This document shows, piece after piece, positions 42,594-51,606 of a DNA stretch of 64,000 nucleotides. The stretch lies in assembly GCF_003344785.1 (NCBI RefSeq), contig NZ_QPMK01000002.1, positions 1-64,000 of the forward strand. Direction: 5' to 3'. Positions within the stretch are counted from its first letter, which is position 1. Each line of letters starts with the position of its first letter. The position numbers and the translations under genes were made by a program. Under the pieces are notes generated by a model. The model searched no databases, was not told the DNA's origin, and saw only the letters and a list, made by a program, of their open reading frames with translations. The stretch is from Thalassococcus profundi (lineage in GTDB: Bacteria > Pseudomonadota > Alphaproteobacteria > Rhodobacterales > Rhodobacteraceae).

Positions 42594-44183
42594 TCAATGC
42601 CGGAAATGCCGCATGCCGGTGAAGACCATGGCAAGCCCCGCCTCGTCCGCGGCCCTGATCACCTCGTCGTCGCGCATCGACCCGCCGGGCTGAATCAGCG
42701 CCGTCGCACCGGCCTCCGCCGCGGTCAACAGGCCGTCGGCGAAGGGGAAGAAGGCGTCGGAGGCCACCACCGACCCGTGGGTCAGCGGCTGGTCGAGCCC
42801 CAGCGCCTCGGCCATGTCCTGGGCCTTGCGCGCGGCGATGCGGGTGCTGTCGACGCGGCTCATCTGGCCGGCGCCGACACCCACCGTGGCGCCGTCGCGG
42901 ACGTAGATGATGGCGTTCGATTTCACGTGCTTGGCTACAGTCCAGGCAAAGAGCATGTCGTCGATCTGCGCCTCGGTCGGCGCCTTTTGCGTCACCACCT
43001 TCAGGTCGCCCCGGGTCAGCCGCCCGATGTCGCGGTCCTGCACCAGCATCCCGCCCGACACCTGCCGGTAGGTCAGCCCGGCCTGCGCGGTATCCGCCAA
43101 ACCGTCGGTCACCAGCAGCCGCAGGTTCTTCTTGGCCGCAAAGACCGCGCGCGCCTCGTCATCGGCGCCGGGCGCGATCACCACCTCGGTGAAGATCTCT
43201 GCAATCGCTTCGGCCGTGGCGCCATCCAACGGCTGGTTAAGCGCGATGATCCCGCCAAAGGCGCTGGTGCGGTCGCAGTCGAAGGCGCGGCGGTAGGCCT
43301 CTTCCAGAGTCGCGCCCTTGGCCACGCCGCAGGGATTGGCATGTTTGATGATCGCGCAGGCCGGGCCATCTTCGGGCTTGAATTCCGACACCAGTTCGAA
43401 CGCTGCATCGGTGTCGTTGATGTTGTTGTAGCTCAGCTCCTTGCCCTGCAGCTGCCGCGCCGTGGCGACACCGGGCCGGTCGCTGCCGTCGACGTAGAAG
43501 GCCGCCGCCTGGTGCGGGTTCTCGCCGTAGCGCAGGGTCTGGCGCAGGCTGCCGGCAAAGGCGCGGCGGCGCGGCGCGGGTTCCGCCAGCGCATCGGCCA
43601 TCCAGGTGCTGACGGCGGCGTCATAGGCGGCGGTGCGAGCATAGGCCATCTGCGCAAGCCGCTGCCGGAAGGCGTACGTCGTCTGGCCGCCGTTCGCGTC
43701 CAGTTCGGCCAGCAGCGGCGCGTAGTCCTGCACATCCACCACCACGTTGACGAAGGCGTGGTTCTTGGCCGCGGCGCGGATCATCGCCGGGCCGCCGATG
43801 TCGATGTTCTCGATGCAGTCGGCGTAGTCGCCGCCCTTGGCCACCGTGTCCTCGAACGGGTAGAGGTTGACCACCAGCAGGTCGATCTCCTCGATCCCGT
43901 GCTGCCGCATCGCCGCCACATGCGCCTCGTCGTCGCGCAGCGCCAGCAGACCGCCGTGCACGCCGGGGTGCAGGGTCTTGACCCGGCCATCCATCATCTC
44001 GGGAAAGCCCGTCACCTGCGCCACGTCGGTGACCTCGAGCCCCGCCTCGCGCAGAGCCTTGGCCGATCCGCCGGTGGACAGCAACACGATGCCGCGCGCC
44101 GCCAGCGCCTGGCCAAGGTCGATCAGACCAGTCTTGTCGGAAACGGAGATGAGCGCGCGGCGGATGGGGTGCAGGTCGGTCAT
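42594..44183 (-). CDS. purH: Bifunctional AICAR formyltransferase / IMP cyclohydrolase
   Basis: Carries out the last two steps of IMP synthesis. 529 residues, the family length. The N-terminal MGS-like cyclohydrolase domain (1-200) begins [13 protein letters not shown] and contains the [12 protein letters not shown] and MVNLYPF-type blocks ([12 protein letters not shown]). The C-terminal transformylase has [39 protein letters not shown] with the catalytic Lys-His pair, and [11 protein letters not shown]. The start at 44183 lacks a strong ribosome-binding site but begins exactly at the conserved domain. The heparinase-like gene ends 22 bp upstream. Confidence 0.97.
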   Translation of the reverse strand: MTDLHPIRRALISVSDKTGLIDLGQALAARGIVLLSTGGSAKALREAGLEVTDVAQVTGFPEMMDGRVKTLHPGVHGGLLALRDDEAHVAAMRQHGIEEIDLLVVNLYPFEDTVAKGGDYADCIENIDIGGPAMIRAAAKNHAFVNVVVDVQDYAPLLAELDANGGQTTYAFRQRLAQMAYARTAAYDAAVSTWMADALAEPAPRRRAFAGSLRQTLRYGENPHQAAAFYVDGSDRPGVATARQLQGKELSYNNINDTDAAFELVSEFKPEDGPACAIIKHANPCGVAKGATLEEAYRRAFDCDRTSAFGGIIALNQPLDGATAEAIAEIFTEVVIAPGADDEARAVFAAKKNLRLLVTDGLADTAQAGLTYRQVSGGMLVQDRDIGRLTRGDLKVVTQKAPTEAQIDDMLFAWTVAKHVKSNAIIYVRDGATVGVGAGQMSRVDSTRIAARKAQDMAEALGLDQPLTHGSVVASDAFFPFADGLLTAAEAGATALIQPGGSMRDDEVIRAADEAGLAMVFTGMRHFRH

Positions 44184-44205
44184 GCGAAGGGGTCCCGGGA
44201 CAGTT

Positions 44206-45951
44206 TCAATCGTCATCCGCCGCGTCCCGGGCCAGGTCGCGGATCGCCACGGCGGTGTCCTGCGCCTTGGCCAAAGACCAGCGGATGCGGGTCGCATACT
44301 CCATCGCGCGGGCGGATAAAACGACCTGTTGCGCCCCTCGGGGCCGCAATCGTCCCTTTTCCAGGTAAACCGAGGCGTCGAGGCTCAGATCCGCCTCGCC
44401 TTCGTAGCGGAACACCCAGATTTCACCCGATCGAAGCGCCATGGAGACTGCCGCGCCGCCCATGTCGAGCGCGCAGTCCACCTCGGGGTGCAGGTGAAAC
44501 CGCAGCTGAAAGGGCAGCCCCGCCAGCCGCACCGCATCCATGCGTTGATCGAACCGCGCCTTGGCCGGGGCATCGAGCGCCAGCAGCATGTCCTCGCCAA
44601 CCAGGCCGCGCCCGTCGAAGGTCAGTTCCAGCATTCGGGCATGGGTCAGCCCGTGGGTCGAGACGTAACCGTCGTGCCCGCCCTCGAACCGCAGTCCGTC
44701 GGGCGCGCTGCTGATCTGCACCGGCACATCCGCCGGCGCATCCTCCAGCATCTCGCGCCGCGCGCCCGCACTCCAGCCGGGCTTGCCCAGCCGGGCGCTG
44801 GAATATCCGTCGAGGCAGAGGGTGGAATGCGACGGCGTCGCCCGTCCTGCGCGCCGCCAGGCCTCGCCAAAGACCGCGCCCGAGCCGCAGTTGACGATCA
44901 AGGGGCGCCGCCCGGAGGTCAGTTCGAAGGCCAGCGTCGAAGCATGGGCGTTGAAAGACGCCCGCCCTTCGGGCGGCGGTGCCGCGTCGATGATGATGCT
45001 GGTGCGCCCCGCCGACAGCCGGGCGAACCCCATGGCCAGTCCGTCCGCTTGCCGCTTGCGCACGCCGCTGGCCGCCAGTGCCGTGTCGAGCCGCCCCTCG
45101 ATGCCGCGGCCGCCGCCGTGGAACCGCGCCAGCCCGCCATCGGCATGGCGCAGGGTGCGCAGGGTCGGCGCGATGCGCCGGATCGCGGCGGTGTGTTCGG
45201 GATCGGGAGCGTGACCCCGCTCTTCCAGCGCGGAGGCGGCCCAGGTGAGCAGGGTGAACACCTCGAGCAGGTCCTCGGCGTTGCGAGTCGGCAACCCGCC
45301 CTGCCCGTCGATCTGGCGCGCGCATTCGGCGCCCAGCGCCCGGCGCGCCGGGTCCACATGCGTCTCCATGCCTTCAAGCGACAGCCCGGCGTAGATCATG
45401 CCCGTGAGCGCCTCGAACCGCGCCAGCCCCGGCGGCGTGCTCTGCCAGCGTCGACTCAGAAAGATCGTCTGTTGGGCGAGGCTGCGGTAGAAGGCGGCAG
45501 AGCGTTCGGAGTCGATGCCGCGCAGCAGGAACAGCGCGTGGTGGATCCAGCGGATCAGCCGCCGCCCGGTCAGTTCCGGCGTCCAGCCCGGCCCGCGTCC
45601 GGGGCCAAAGCGGTCGATCCAGCCCCAGAGCCAGGCCTGCGCTACCCTGCGGCTCTGCGGCTCGCCCACCGCGGCCAGGTCGTCGAGCCAGCCGAAGCCC
45701 TGCACCTCCGCCTCCCAGACCGGATCGGGCGGGGTCACGTCCCAGAGCAGCGTGTCGGGCGCCTCGCTCAGGTGGCCCGCAAACAGCAGGTTTCCGGCGG
45801 TCAGCTGCCGCCCGCGGGCAAAGGACCCGACGGTGCGCGGCTCGGGCGCGGACACGAAACCGGTCGCCGGACGCACCCGCGCCGCCAGCCGCGCGTGCCA
45901 ACGGTTCATCAGGCGTGTCCACGCCGCATGCCAGCTTTCCGTGTCGGACAT
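44206..45951 (-). CDS. Heparinase II/III family protein
   Basis: 581-residue protein of the heparinase II/III-like (alginate lyase-like) superfamily. The N-terminal 270 residues form an alpha-helical toroid ([46 protein letters not shown]), and the C-terminal half is the beta-sandwich domain with [39 protein letters not shown] and [12 protein letters not shown]. No signal peptide is visible, so an extracellular polysaccharide-degrading role is doubtful; the position beside purH and rsmB is common in this order, as I recall. A start at 45951 is used rather than a TTG 42 bases earlier. The substrate is unknown. Confidence 0.85.
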   Translation of the reverse strand: MSDTESWHAAWTRLMNRWHARLAARVRPATGFVSAPEPRTVGSFARGRQLTAGNLLFAGHLSEAPDTLLWDVTPPDPVWEAEVQGFGWLDDLAAVGEPQSRRVAQAWLWGWIDRFGPGRGPGWTPELTGRRLIRWIHHALFLLRGIDSERSAAFYRSLAQQTIFLSRRWQSTPPGLARFEALTGMIYAGLSLEGMETHVDPARRALGAECARQIDGQGGLPTRNAEDLLEVFTLLTWAASALEERGHAPDPEHTAAIRRIAPTLRTLRHADGGLARFHGGGRGIEGRLDTALAASGVRKRQADGLAMGFARLSAGRTSIIIDAAPPPEGRASFNAHASTLAFELTSGRRPLIVNCGSGAVFGEAWRRAGRATPSHSTLCLDGYSSARLGKPGWSAGARREMLEDAPADVPVQISSAPDGLRFEGGHDGYVSTHGLTHARMLELTFDGRGLVGEDMLLALDAPAKARFDQRMDAVRLAGLPFQLRFHLHPEVDCALDMGGAAVSMALRSGEIWVFRYEGEADLSLDASVYLEKGRLRPRGAQQVVLSARAMEYATRIRWSLAKAQDTAVAIRDLARDAADDD

Positions 45952-46272
45952 CTGCCCTGCCCCTTGCCGCCGTTCCGGCGTGTCATAGGACAAGAATACC
46001 CGCCACGCCGGGCAAAGTCACCTTTGAAAACGTCGCGCGTCGGGCGCGCCCGCCCGGCCAGCGCCCCGCTGCAATGGACCGCGCTCCGCGCCGCATCGGT
46101 CCGATACCTCAGGCGGTGTCGATCCCCGCCTCTCCGCGCTCACCCCATGTTCGTTCCCAACAGGCCACGTTCGGCGAAAAGGAAACGCCCGCCCCCTTCT
46201 TCGGTTTTCAATAACCCTCGGAGAGCGCGAGAGGCTGGCCTCTCGCATCGCGCGGCACGCGCGATCCCGCCC
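45952..46272. other. Intergenic region between rsmB and the heparinase-like gene
   Basis: 321 bp with no gene I can support. Near its right end an 8-bp stem with a CTGG loop (GCGAGAGG 46227-46234, CCTCTCGC 46239-46246) lies 27 bp downstream of the rsmB stop and may help end that transcript, though no U tract follows. The left part should contain the heparinase-like promoter, but no clear elements are seen. Confidence 0.45.
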
Positions 46273-47538
46273 TCAGCCAACGCTTTGCAGCAACGCCATG
46301 TAGAACCCGTCCATCCCGCCGCGTGCCGACCAGAAGTCGGGGCGCAGGCGCAGCCCGCCTTCGGAGGACCGCCAGCCGGGTTCGATCCAGTCCGCCGCGG
46401 GGGGCAGGACGCGCAGGCCGGGGTGACGCGCCAGCGCCGCGTCGACCTGCGCCTCGCCCTCGTCGGGCAGCAGCGAACAGGTGCAGAAGACCAGCCGCCC
46501 GCCGGGCGACAACAGCCCCAGGGCGTGATCCAGCATCGCGGCCTGCAGGTCGATCAGCTCGGCGATGCCGTCGCCGGTACGGGCGTGCGGCAGGTCCGGG
46601 TGCCGCCGAATCGTGCCGGTGGCGGAACACGGCGCATCCAGCAGGATGGCGTCGTATTCGCTGGCATGGGTCAGCGCGTCGCCCGCGACGATCTCGGCAG
46701 TCAGCCCGGTGCGGGCGAGGTTCTCCGCCACCCGCTCCAGCCGCGGCTCGGACAGGTCCAGCGCCGTCACGCGCGCCCCGGCGGCGGCGAGCTGCAGCGT
46801 CTTGCCCCCGGGCGCGGCGCACATGTCGAGCACACGCTGCCCGGAGACGTCCCCCAGCAGACGGACCGGCAGCGCGGCAGCGGCGTCCTGCACCCACCAG
46901 TCGCCGGCGTCATATCCCGGCAAGGCGGTGACCTGGCCGGGATCGTGCAGCCGCACCGACCCGGTCGGCAGCAGATCGCCGCCCACCGCCGACGCCACGA
47001 CCGCCGGGTCACCCTTGGCCGAAAGGTCCAGCGGCGCCCCGGCGAAATGCGCCGCTTCCATCGCCGCCACCGCCTCGCGGCCCCAGGCCTCGACCAGCGG
47101 CCCGCGCAGCCAGTCGGGCAGGCGCGGCACGCGCAGGATCGCCCACTGCCCGGGACCGCTGGCGGCGACCTTGCGTAGCACGGCGTTCACGAGACCCTTC
47201 ATGCCTGCCGTGCGCCCGCTACGCCCGACGATGGTCACCGCCTCGTTGACCACGCCATGCGCCGCCCCGCCGGTGCACAGCTCGTAGGCCGCCAGCCGCA
47301 GCACGTTGCGGACGCGAAGAGGCGGATCCTTCTTGAGATAGGGTTTGAGGATGCGGTCAAGCCGTTCCAGAGCGCGCAACACGTCACCTGCCAGCCGCTG
47401 CGCCGCGGCGCGTTCGCCGGGCACCATCGCGGCCCAGGCCGCGCCGTGCATCAGTTCCGACATCAGACGGCCTTGCCCCAGCACCTGGTCGAGAAGATCG
47501 ACGGCGGCGTGGCGCGCGCTCAGCGGTTTTGCGTTCAT
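46273..47538 (-). CDS. rsmB: 16S rRNA m5C967 methyltransferase (RsmB/Fmu family)
   Basis: 421 residues. An N-terminal NusB-like RNA-binding domain (about 1-135) is followed by the NOL1/NOP2/Sun methyltransferase domain: SAM loop MCAAPGGKTLQLAAAG near 240, motif IV LDAPCSATGTIRRHPD near 310 and the catalytic Cys in FCTCSLLPDEGE near 370. RsmB methylates C967 in 16S rRNA. It is divergent from the DUF1674 gene, the two starts being 65 bp apart, and heads a minus-strand series with the heparinase-like gene and purH. Confidence 0.93.
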   Translation of the reverse strand: MNAKPLSARHAAVDLLDQVLGQGRLMSELMHGAAWAAMVPGERAAAQRLAGDVLRALERLDRILKPYLKKDPPLRVRNVLRLAAYELCTGGAAHGVVNEAVTIVGRSGRTAGMKGLVNAVLRKVAASGPGQWAILRVPRLPDWLRGPLVEAWGREAVAAMEAAHFAGAPLDLSAKGDPAVVASAVGGDLLPTGSVRLHDPGQVTALPGYDAGDWWVQDAAAALPVRLLGDVSGQRVLDMCAAPGGKTLQLAAAGARVTALDLSEPRLERVAENLARTGLTAEIVAGDALTHASEYDAILLDAPCSATGTIRRHPDLPHARTGDGIAELIDLQAAMLDHALGLLSPGGRLVFCTCSLLPDEGEAQVDAALARHPGLRVLPPAADWIEPGWRSSEGGLRLRPDFWSARGGMDGFYMALLQSVG

Positions 47539-47603
47539 GCGTCCTGTCCCGGCGCGACGGTCCGGCCCCTTGCCCCGTCTTCGGCGGCGCGTATATCAGG
47601 GGC

Positions 47604-47813
47604 ATGAGCGAAGGAAAACCAGCCATGACCGAAGAAGCCGCCCGGGATGATCTGCCCCCCGCCGCGCAACGCGCGCTGGCCGAAGCCGCAGAGCGCCGCC
47701 GCCTGGCCGAAGCCGAAGCGAAGCCGCTGCCGACCGAGCTGGGCGGCCGCGACGGACCCGAGCCCGTGCGCTACGGAGATTGGGAAAAGAAGGGGATCGC
47801 CATCGACTTCTAG
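47604..47813 (+). CDS. DUF1674 protein (SdhAF4-type)
   Basis: 69-residue protein ending in the DUF1674 signature RYGDWEKKGIAIDF, preceded by a charged helical region rich in Ala, Glu and Arg. DUF1674 corresponds to the succinate dehydrogenase assembly factor SdhAF4, which in mitochondria and bacteria binds the flavinylated SdhA subunit. No sdh genes are in the window. Two starts are possible: ATG 47604, or ATG 47625, which has AAGGA nine bases upstream; the longer form is given. It is divergent from rsmB and converges with the secreted protein gene. Confidence 0.82.
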   Translation: MSEGKPAMTEEAARDDLPPAAQRALAEAAERRRLAEAEAKPLPTELGGRDGPEPVRYGDWEKKGIAIDF

Positions 47814-47850
47814 GCGTTTCCGCGCCGGCGGCTCTTGCCGCCAGACGACA

Positions 47851-48213
47851 TCAGCGCAGAGTGAAAGCGGCGGACTGCCCGTCTCCGCGGTCCGACGTAA
47901 AGCGGATGCGCGATCCGTCGCTGTGGACCGCCTGGCAGTTGTAGCCCAGCTCGTCTCCGCCCCAGTTCAGGTCGCGGCAGAAATACCCGTCCTTCCAACT
48001 CCAGCTGCCGGTCACGTCCCAGCCGGCGCCGTTGCCGGAAATTCCGCCATTCGGGCTGACCCACAATTCGACCAGCGTACGCGACAGGGTCTTGCCCGCG
48101 ATCAGCTTGATGAACTGGGCTCTGTCGGTCACCTGTTCAAACTCCGCCAAGGCGGGGCCGGTTGTCGTCAGTACAACAAGCGCGGCCATGGCCGCTGTGC
48201 GCAATCCACTCAT
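47851..48213 (-). CDS. Secreted conserved hypothetical protein
   Basis: 120-residue protein with a signal peptide (AAMAALVVLTTTGPALAE). The mature part is a small beta-rich domain with VTDRAQFIKLIAGKTL, WSWKDGYFCRDLNWG, LGYNCQAV and IRFTSDRGDGQSAAF; two Cys residues could form a disulphide. I recall members of this family in Rhodobacteraceae carrying the database label dihydrodipicolinate reductase, probably because dapB is next door, as here; there is no nucleotide-binding motif, so that label is not supported. Start 48213 follows GGAAGG. Function unknown. Confidence 0.75.
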   Translation of the reverse strand: MSGLRTAAMAALVVLTTTGPALAEFEQVTDRAQFIKLIAGKTLSRTLVELWVSPNGGISGNGAGWDVTGSWSWKDGYFCRDLNWGGDELGYNCQAVHSDGSRIRFTSDRGDGQSAAFTLR

Positions 48214-48324
48214 GACACCTTCCTCTTCGAATACCAAACCTACGCACGGCGTCACGAATTGGTTTCATTTTGACATGCAGATCACGCTGACGTGCGCGGA
48301 TTTCAGCGTGGACCGGGCCAAGGC

Positions 48325-49143
48325 TCAGTCGTCGCCCAACCCCAGTACGTCGAGCATGTCATACGCGCCCGGCCCCTTGTCCTGCCCCCAGAGCGCCGCC
48401 CGCAGCGCGCCACGGGCAAACAGCGCCCGGTCGCTGGCGATGTGGCGCAGAACGATGCGCTCGCCGGCGGCGGCAAAGATCACGTCATGCTCGCCCACCA
48501 CATCGCCGCCGCGAATCGCCGAAAAGCCGATGTCGCCGCGCTTGCGCGCGCCGGTGATGCCGTCTCGGCCCCGGTCGCTGACCGCGTCCAGCGACACGCC
48601 GCGCCCTTGGGCCGCGGCTTCGCCCAGCATCAGCGCGGTGCCCGAGGGCGCGTCGACCTTGCGGTTGTGATGGGTTTCGACCACCTCGATGTCCCAGTCG
48701 GCATCCAGAGCCTCGGCGACCTTGCGGGTGAGCACGGTCAGCAGGTTGACGCCGAGGCTCATGTTGCCTGCGCGGATCACCACCGCGTGCCGCGCGGCCT
48801 TGTCGATGCGCGAGATGTGTTCGGGCGCGAGCCCCGTGGTGCCGATGACATGCACGGCGCGGGCCTGTGCCGCGAGGTCGGCGAAGGCGACCGTCGCGTC
48901 GGGCGTGGTGAAGTCGATCACCGCCTGGGCGCTGGCAAAGGCCTCGAGCGCGTCGTCGGTCACGGTCACGCCGGTCTCCGCCCCGCCCATGCAGGTCCCC
49001 AGATCGCCCCCGACCCAGTCGTGACCCGCGCGCTCCACCGCGCCGACCAGCTTCAGCCGGTCCTGCGCCGCCAGTTCGCGCACCAGCATCTGGCCCATCC
49101 GGCCCGACACCCCTGTCACCACCACGCCCGGTTGGTCGGTCAT
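48325..49143 (-). CDS. dapB: 4-Hydroxy-tetrahydrodipicolinate reductase
   Basis: Reduces the DapA product with NAD(P)H in lysine/diaminopimelate synthesis. 272 residues. The cofactor motif GVSGRMGQM lies near the N-terminus, the catalytic His and Lys are in [15 protein letters not shown] near 160, and [10 protein letters not shown] and the C-terminal [11 protein letters not shown] block are family-typical. The start at 49143 follows AGGAGAG. It is divergent from rbfA with 88 bp between starts and stands apart from the other dap genes of the window. Confidence 0.96.
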   Translation of the reverse strand: MTDQPGVVVTGVSGRMGQMLVRELAAQDRLKLVGAVERAGHDWVGGDLGTCMGGAETGVTVTDDALEAFASAQAVIDFTTPDATVAFADLAAQARAVHVIGTTGLAPEHISRIDKAARHAVVIRAGNMSLGVNLLTVLTRKVAEALDADWDIEVVETHHNRKVDAPSGTALMLGEAAAQGRGVSLDAVSDRGRDGITGARKRGDIGFSAIRGGDVVGEHDVIFAAAGERIVLRHIASDRALFARGALRAALWGQDKGPGAYDMLDVLGLGDD

Positions 49144-49231
49144 CCGCGTCTCTCCTGCCTGTTTCCGCATCGTCCTTGCGGCGTGCATAGCTTGCGACGG
49201 CTCGCTTGGCAAAGCCTGCCCGAGCGCTTAG

Positions 49232-49636
49232 ATGAAGGCCATGGCCAAGAACCGACTCAACGATCATGCCGGACCGTCCCAGCGCCAGTTGCGCGTGGGC
49301 GAATTGATTCGCCGTACCCTTTCGGACGTGCTGGGCCGTGGCGACATCCACGACCCGGAGCTCAACCGCATGTCGGTGACGGTGGGCGAGGTGCGCGTGT
49401 CACCGGACCTCAAGATCGCCACCGCCTACGTCCTGCCCCTGGGCGGCAAGGGCGCGGACCTGCTGATCGACCTGCTGGCGCGCAACAAATCCGAGCTGCG
49501 CCGCGCCGTGTCGAAACAGCTGACTCTGAAATTCGCCCCCGACCTGCGGTTCCGGCTGGACGAGACCTTTGACCGGCTCGACGACACCCGCCGCCTGTTT
49601 TCGCAGGACAACGTCCGCCGCGACCTGGACGACTGA
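49232..49636 (+). CDS. rbfA: 30S ribosome-binding factor A
   Basis: 134-residue KH-like protein that binds the 30S subunit during late maturation, especially in the cold. Typical parts are [40 protein letters not shown] with the conserved beta strand, and [17 protein letters not shown]. An in-frame ATG at 49241 (MAKNRLN) is an equally likely start. It overlaps the next gene by one base (TGATG), so the phosphodiester glycosidase gene is co-translated. In relatives rbfA often precedes truB, which is absent here. Confidence 0.94.
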   Translation: MKAMAKNRLNDHAGPSQRQLRVGELIRRTLSDVLGRGDIHDPELNRMSVTVGEVRVSPDLKIATAYVLPLGGKGADLLIDLLARNKSELRRAVSKQLTLKFAPDLRFRLDETFDRLDDTRRLFSQDNVRRDLDD

Positions 49637-50373
49637 TGCTGCGCTGGCTCGCTCTCTTCGGTCTCGGCACTCTGGCCCAGGCCGCGCCTGCCGCGACCTG
49701 CGAACGTGTGTCCTATGACGGCAACCGCTACACGCTGTGCAGCGTCGACATGACCTCCGAGGACCTGCGCCTCTTTCTCTACGACGACACCGGCGAACCC
49801 TACGGCCAGTTCTCCAGCATCGACGCCAAGCTGGCGGAGACCGGCGAGGCGCTCGGCTTTGCGATGAACGCAGGCATGTACCATGCCGACCGCGCGCCGG
49901 TGGGTCACTATGTCGAGGACGGCACCGAGGTCATGCGCGTCGTGCCCAATGCCGGGCCGGGCAATTTCGGGCTTCTGCCGAACGGCGTCTTTTGCATCCG
50001 CGACGGCCGCGCCGACGTCATCGAGACGCTGCGCTTTGTCGAGGACGCGCCGCAATGCACATATGCGACACAGTCGGGGCCGATGCTGGTCATCGACGGC
50101 GCCCTGCATCCGCGGTTCCTGAAGGACAGCACCTCGCGCTACATCCGCAACGGCGTGGGCACCACCGCCGACGGCAGCACCGCGGTTTTCGCGATTTCCA
50201 GCGATGCGGTCACTTTCCACGAATTCGGGCGCCTGTTCCGCGACCACCTGGGCCTGCCCAACGCGCTGTTCCTCGACGGCAACATCTCTCGGCTGCACGC
50301 ACCCAAGCTGGGACGCTCGGACATTGGCCGCTGGATGGGTCCAATTTTGGGCACTGTCGTTCCGAAGCCGTGA
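49636..50373 (+). CDS. Phosphodiester glycosidase family (DUF2233) secreted protein
   Basis: 245-residue periplasmic protein with a short signal peptide ([19 protein letters not shown]). The NAGPA/DUF2233 fold is indicated by GFAMNAGMYHADRAPVGHYVE, NFGLLPNGVFCI, ATQSGPMLVIDG, YIRNGVGTTADG and NALFLDGNISRL. Relatives remove N-acetylglucosamine from phosphodiester-linked sugars, for example the mannose-6-phosphate uncovering enzyme, and a Bacillus member acts on teichoic-type polymers; the substrate here is unknown. Its start overlaps the rbfA stop. Downstream is a 113-bp gap to the two-repeat membrane protein. Confidence 0.88.
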   Translation: MLRWLALFGLGTLAQAAPAATCERVSYDGNRYTLCSVDMTSEDLRLFLYDDTGEPYGQFSSIDAKLAETGEALGFAMNAGMYHADRAPVGHYVEDGTEVMRVVPNAGPGNFGLLPNGVFCIRDGRADVIETLRFVEDAPQCTYATQSGPMLVIDGALHPRFLKDSTSRYIRNGVGTTADGSTAVFAISSDAVTFHEFGRLFRDHLGLPNALFLDGNISRLHAPKLGRSDIGRWMGPILGTVVPKP

Positions 50374-50486
50374 AAATCACATTTTTTCACTGAAAAGTTT
50401 GCGGACTCCGCTCTGGAATTGGTATGTCTTTTTACATAGCTATGCGGCGGCATCAGCTGCCGCAATCCATTTCAGGGGAGAGTATT

Positions 50487-51425
50487 ATGGATCAGAAGAT
50501 CATGGGCGCGGGCGTCGTGTCGCTGCTGGTGGGATTTGCTCTGGGCAACGTGACCGCCGACCGCAGCCCCAAGATGGAGGATATCCGCGCCGCGCTTGGC
50601 GCCGAGATGGAGGCCGCGGGCAGCGCGGTGGACGGCATGTCGGCTTCGGTGCAGGAACAGTTCGCCGCATTGGGTGACCGGCTCGGGGCCCTGGAAGAAC
50701 AGCTGGGGTCGGGCAGCGATGCGATGGGCGCGATCGGCAGCCGGATCGACGGCCTGTCGGAAGAGCTGCGGACCACGCTTTCGGAACAGCAGGCCGCGGT
50801 GTCGGATGGGATCAGCGCCCTGGGCGCACGGATCGAAAGCGCCGCGGCTGCGGCCGGCAGCGCGGCGCAGGGCGGCTCTGACAGCGCAGAAGAGGTAGCT
50901 GAAGAGATGAGCCCCGCCGATCCGATCGAGGGCGGCACCGATCTGCGCGTTGGTGAGACGGCGATGCTGGCCGATGGCGCGATGCGCGCCTTCCTGTCGC
51001 GGGTGACCGAAGATGCCGCGCGCCTTTCGGTTGGCGGCGAAATGATCGACCTGGCCGTGGGCCGGTCGGGCACCGTGGGCGATTGCGAGGTCACGCTGAA
51101 CGGCACCGACGGCGCCGTCGCGCGGCTTTCGGCAACTTGCGGCGGCAGCGGCGGTGATGCCGAAGACAGTGCCTCCAGCGAGGCGGAGATGTCGGGCGAC
51201 GGCACCGGAGTAGGCGAGATCGCCCTCGTGGGCGACGGCGCGGCGCGGGTCTTCGTGTCGGGCATCGCGGCGGACGGCAGTGCCGCGCGGATCGCGGTCA
51301 ACGGCATCGCCACGCAGGCGGTCGCGGTCGGCGAGCGTGCCGAAGTGGGCGACGAGGGCTGCGCCGTGACCGTCGAGGCGATCAGCGGCAACCGGGTCAG
51401 CCTGGGCTACGCCTGCGACTCCTGA
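50487..51425 (+). CDS. Membrane-anchored coiled-coil protein with two repeats of an unnamed domain
   Basis: 312 residues, no family recognised. Residues 1-22 form one membrane segment (IMGAGVVSLLVGFALGNVTA), 28-130 an Ala/Glu/Ser-rich coiled coil, 130-150 an acidic low-complexity linker, and then two copies of a domain of about 60 residues: 156-220 (GETAMLADGAMRAFLSRV ... CEVTL ... ARLSATC) and 245-312 (GEIALVGDGAARVFVSGI ... CAVTV ... VSLGYAC). Each copy has two Cys that could pair. The likely place is the periplasmic face of the inner membrane. The start at 50487 follows GGGGAGAG. A degenerate twin-palindrome follows the stop. Confidence 0.7.
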   Translation: MDQKIMGAGVVSLLVGFALGNVTADRSPKMEDIRAALGAEMEAAGSAVDGMSASVQEQFAALGDRLGALEEQLGSGSDAMGAIGSRIDGLSEELRTTLSEQQAAVSDGISALGARIESAAAAAGSAAQGGSDSAEEVAEEMSPADPIEGGTDLRVGETAMLADGAMRAFLSRVTEDAARLSVGGEMIDLAVGRSGTVGDCEVTLNGTDGAVARLSATCGGSGGDAEDSASSEAEMSGDGTGVGEIALVGDGAARVFVSGIAADGSAARIAVNGIATQAVAVGERAEVGDEGCAVTVEAISGNRVSLGYACDS

Positions 51426-51473
51426 CCTGCGCCACGAAATTGCGCGCCCGCCGCGGGACGGCGGCGCGCCGGG

Positions 51474-51518
51474 CCCGGAAATCTCGAGGTTTCCGGGTCG
51501 TTTTTCTCGGGAAAATCG
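51474..51518. repeat. Twin-palindrome repeat, copy E (degenerate)
   Basis: First hairpin 51474-51497 has CCCGGAAA arms around CTCGAG with one T-G pair; the second, 51499-51518, matches the consensus TTTTCTCGAGAAAA with several mismatches. It is single rather than paired, and lies 49 bp after the stop of the preceding gene. Confidence 0.75.
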
Positions 51519-51606
51519 GCGCAGTCCCCGCCCGACGGCGCGGGGCCTTGCACAGTCGCCGCCGCGGGCCTAGGTCACTGCTCAGATTCCACGCACCGGA
51601 TTGCCC

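Noticed and set aside
47851-48213. Labelling the small secreted protein as a dihydrodipicolinate reductase
   Set aside because: It has a signal peptide and no Rossmann motif; the real dapB is the adjacent gene at 48325-49143.
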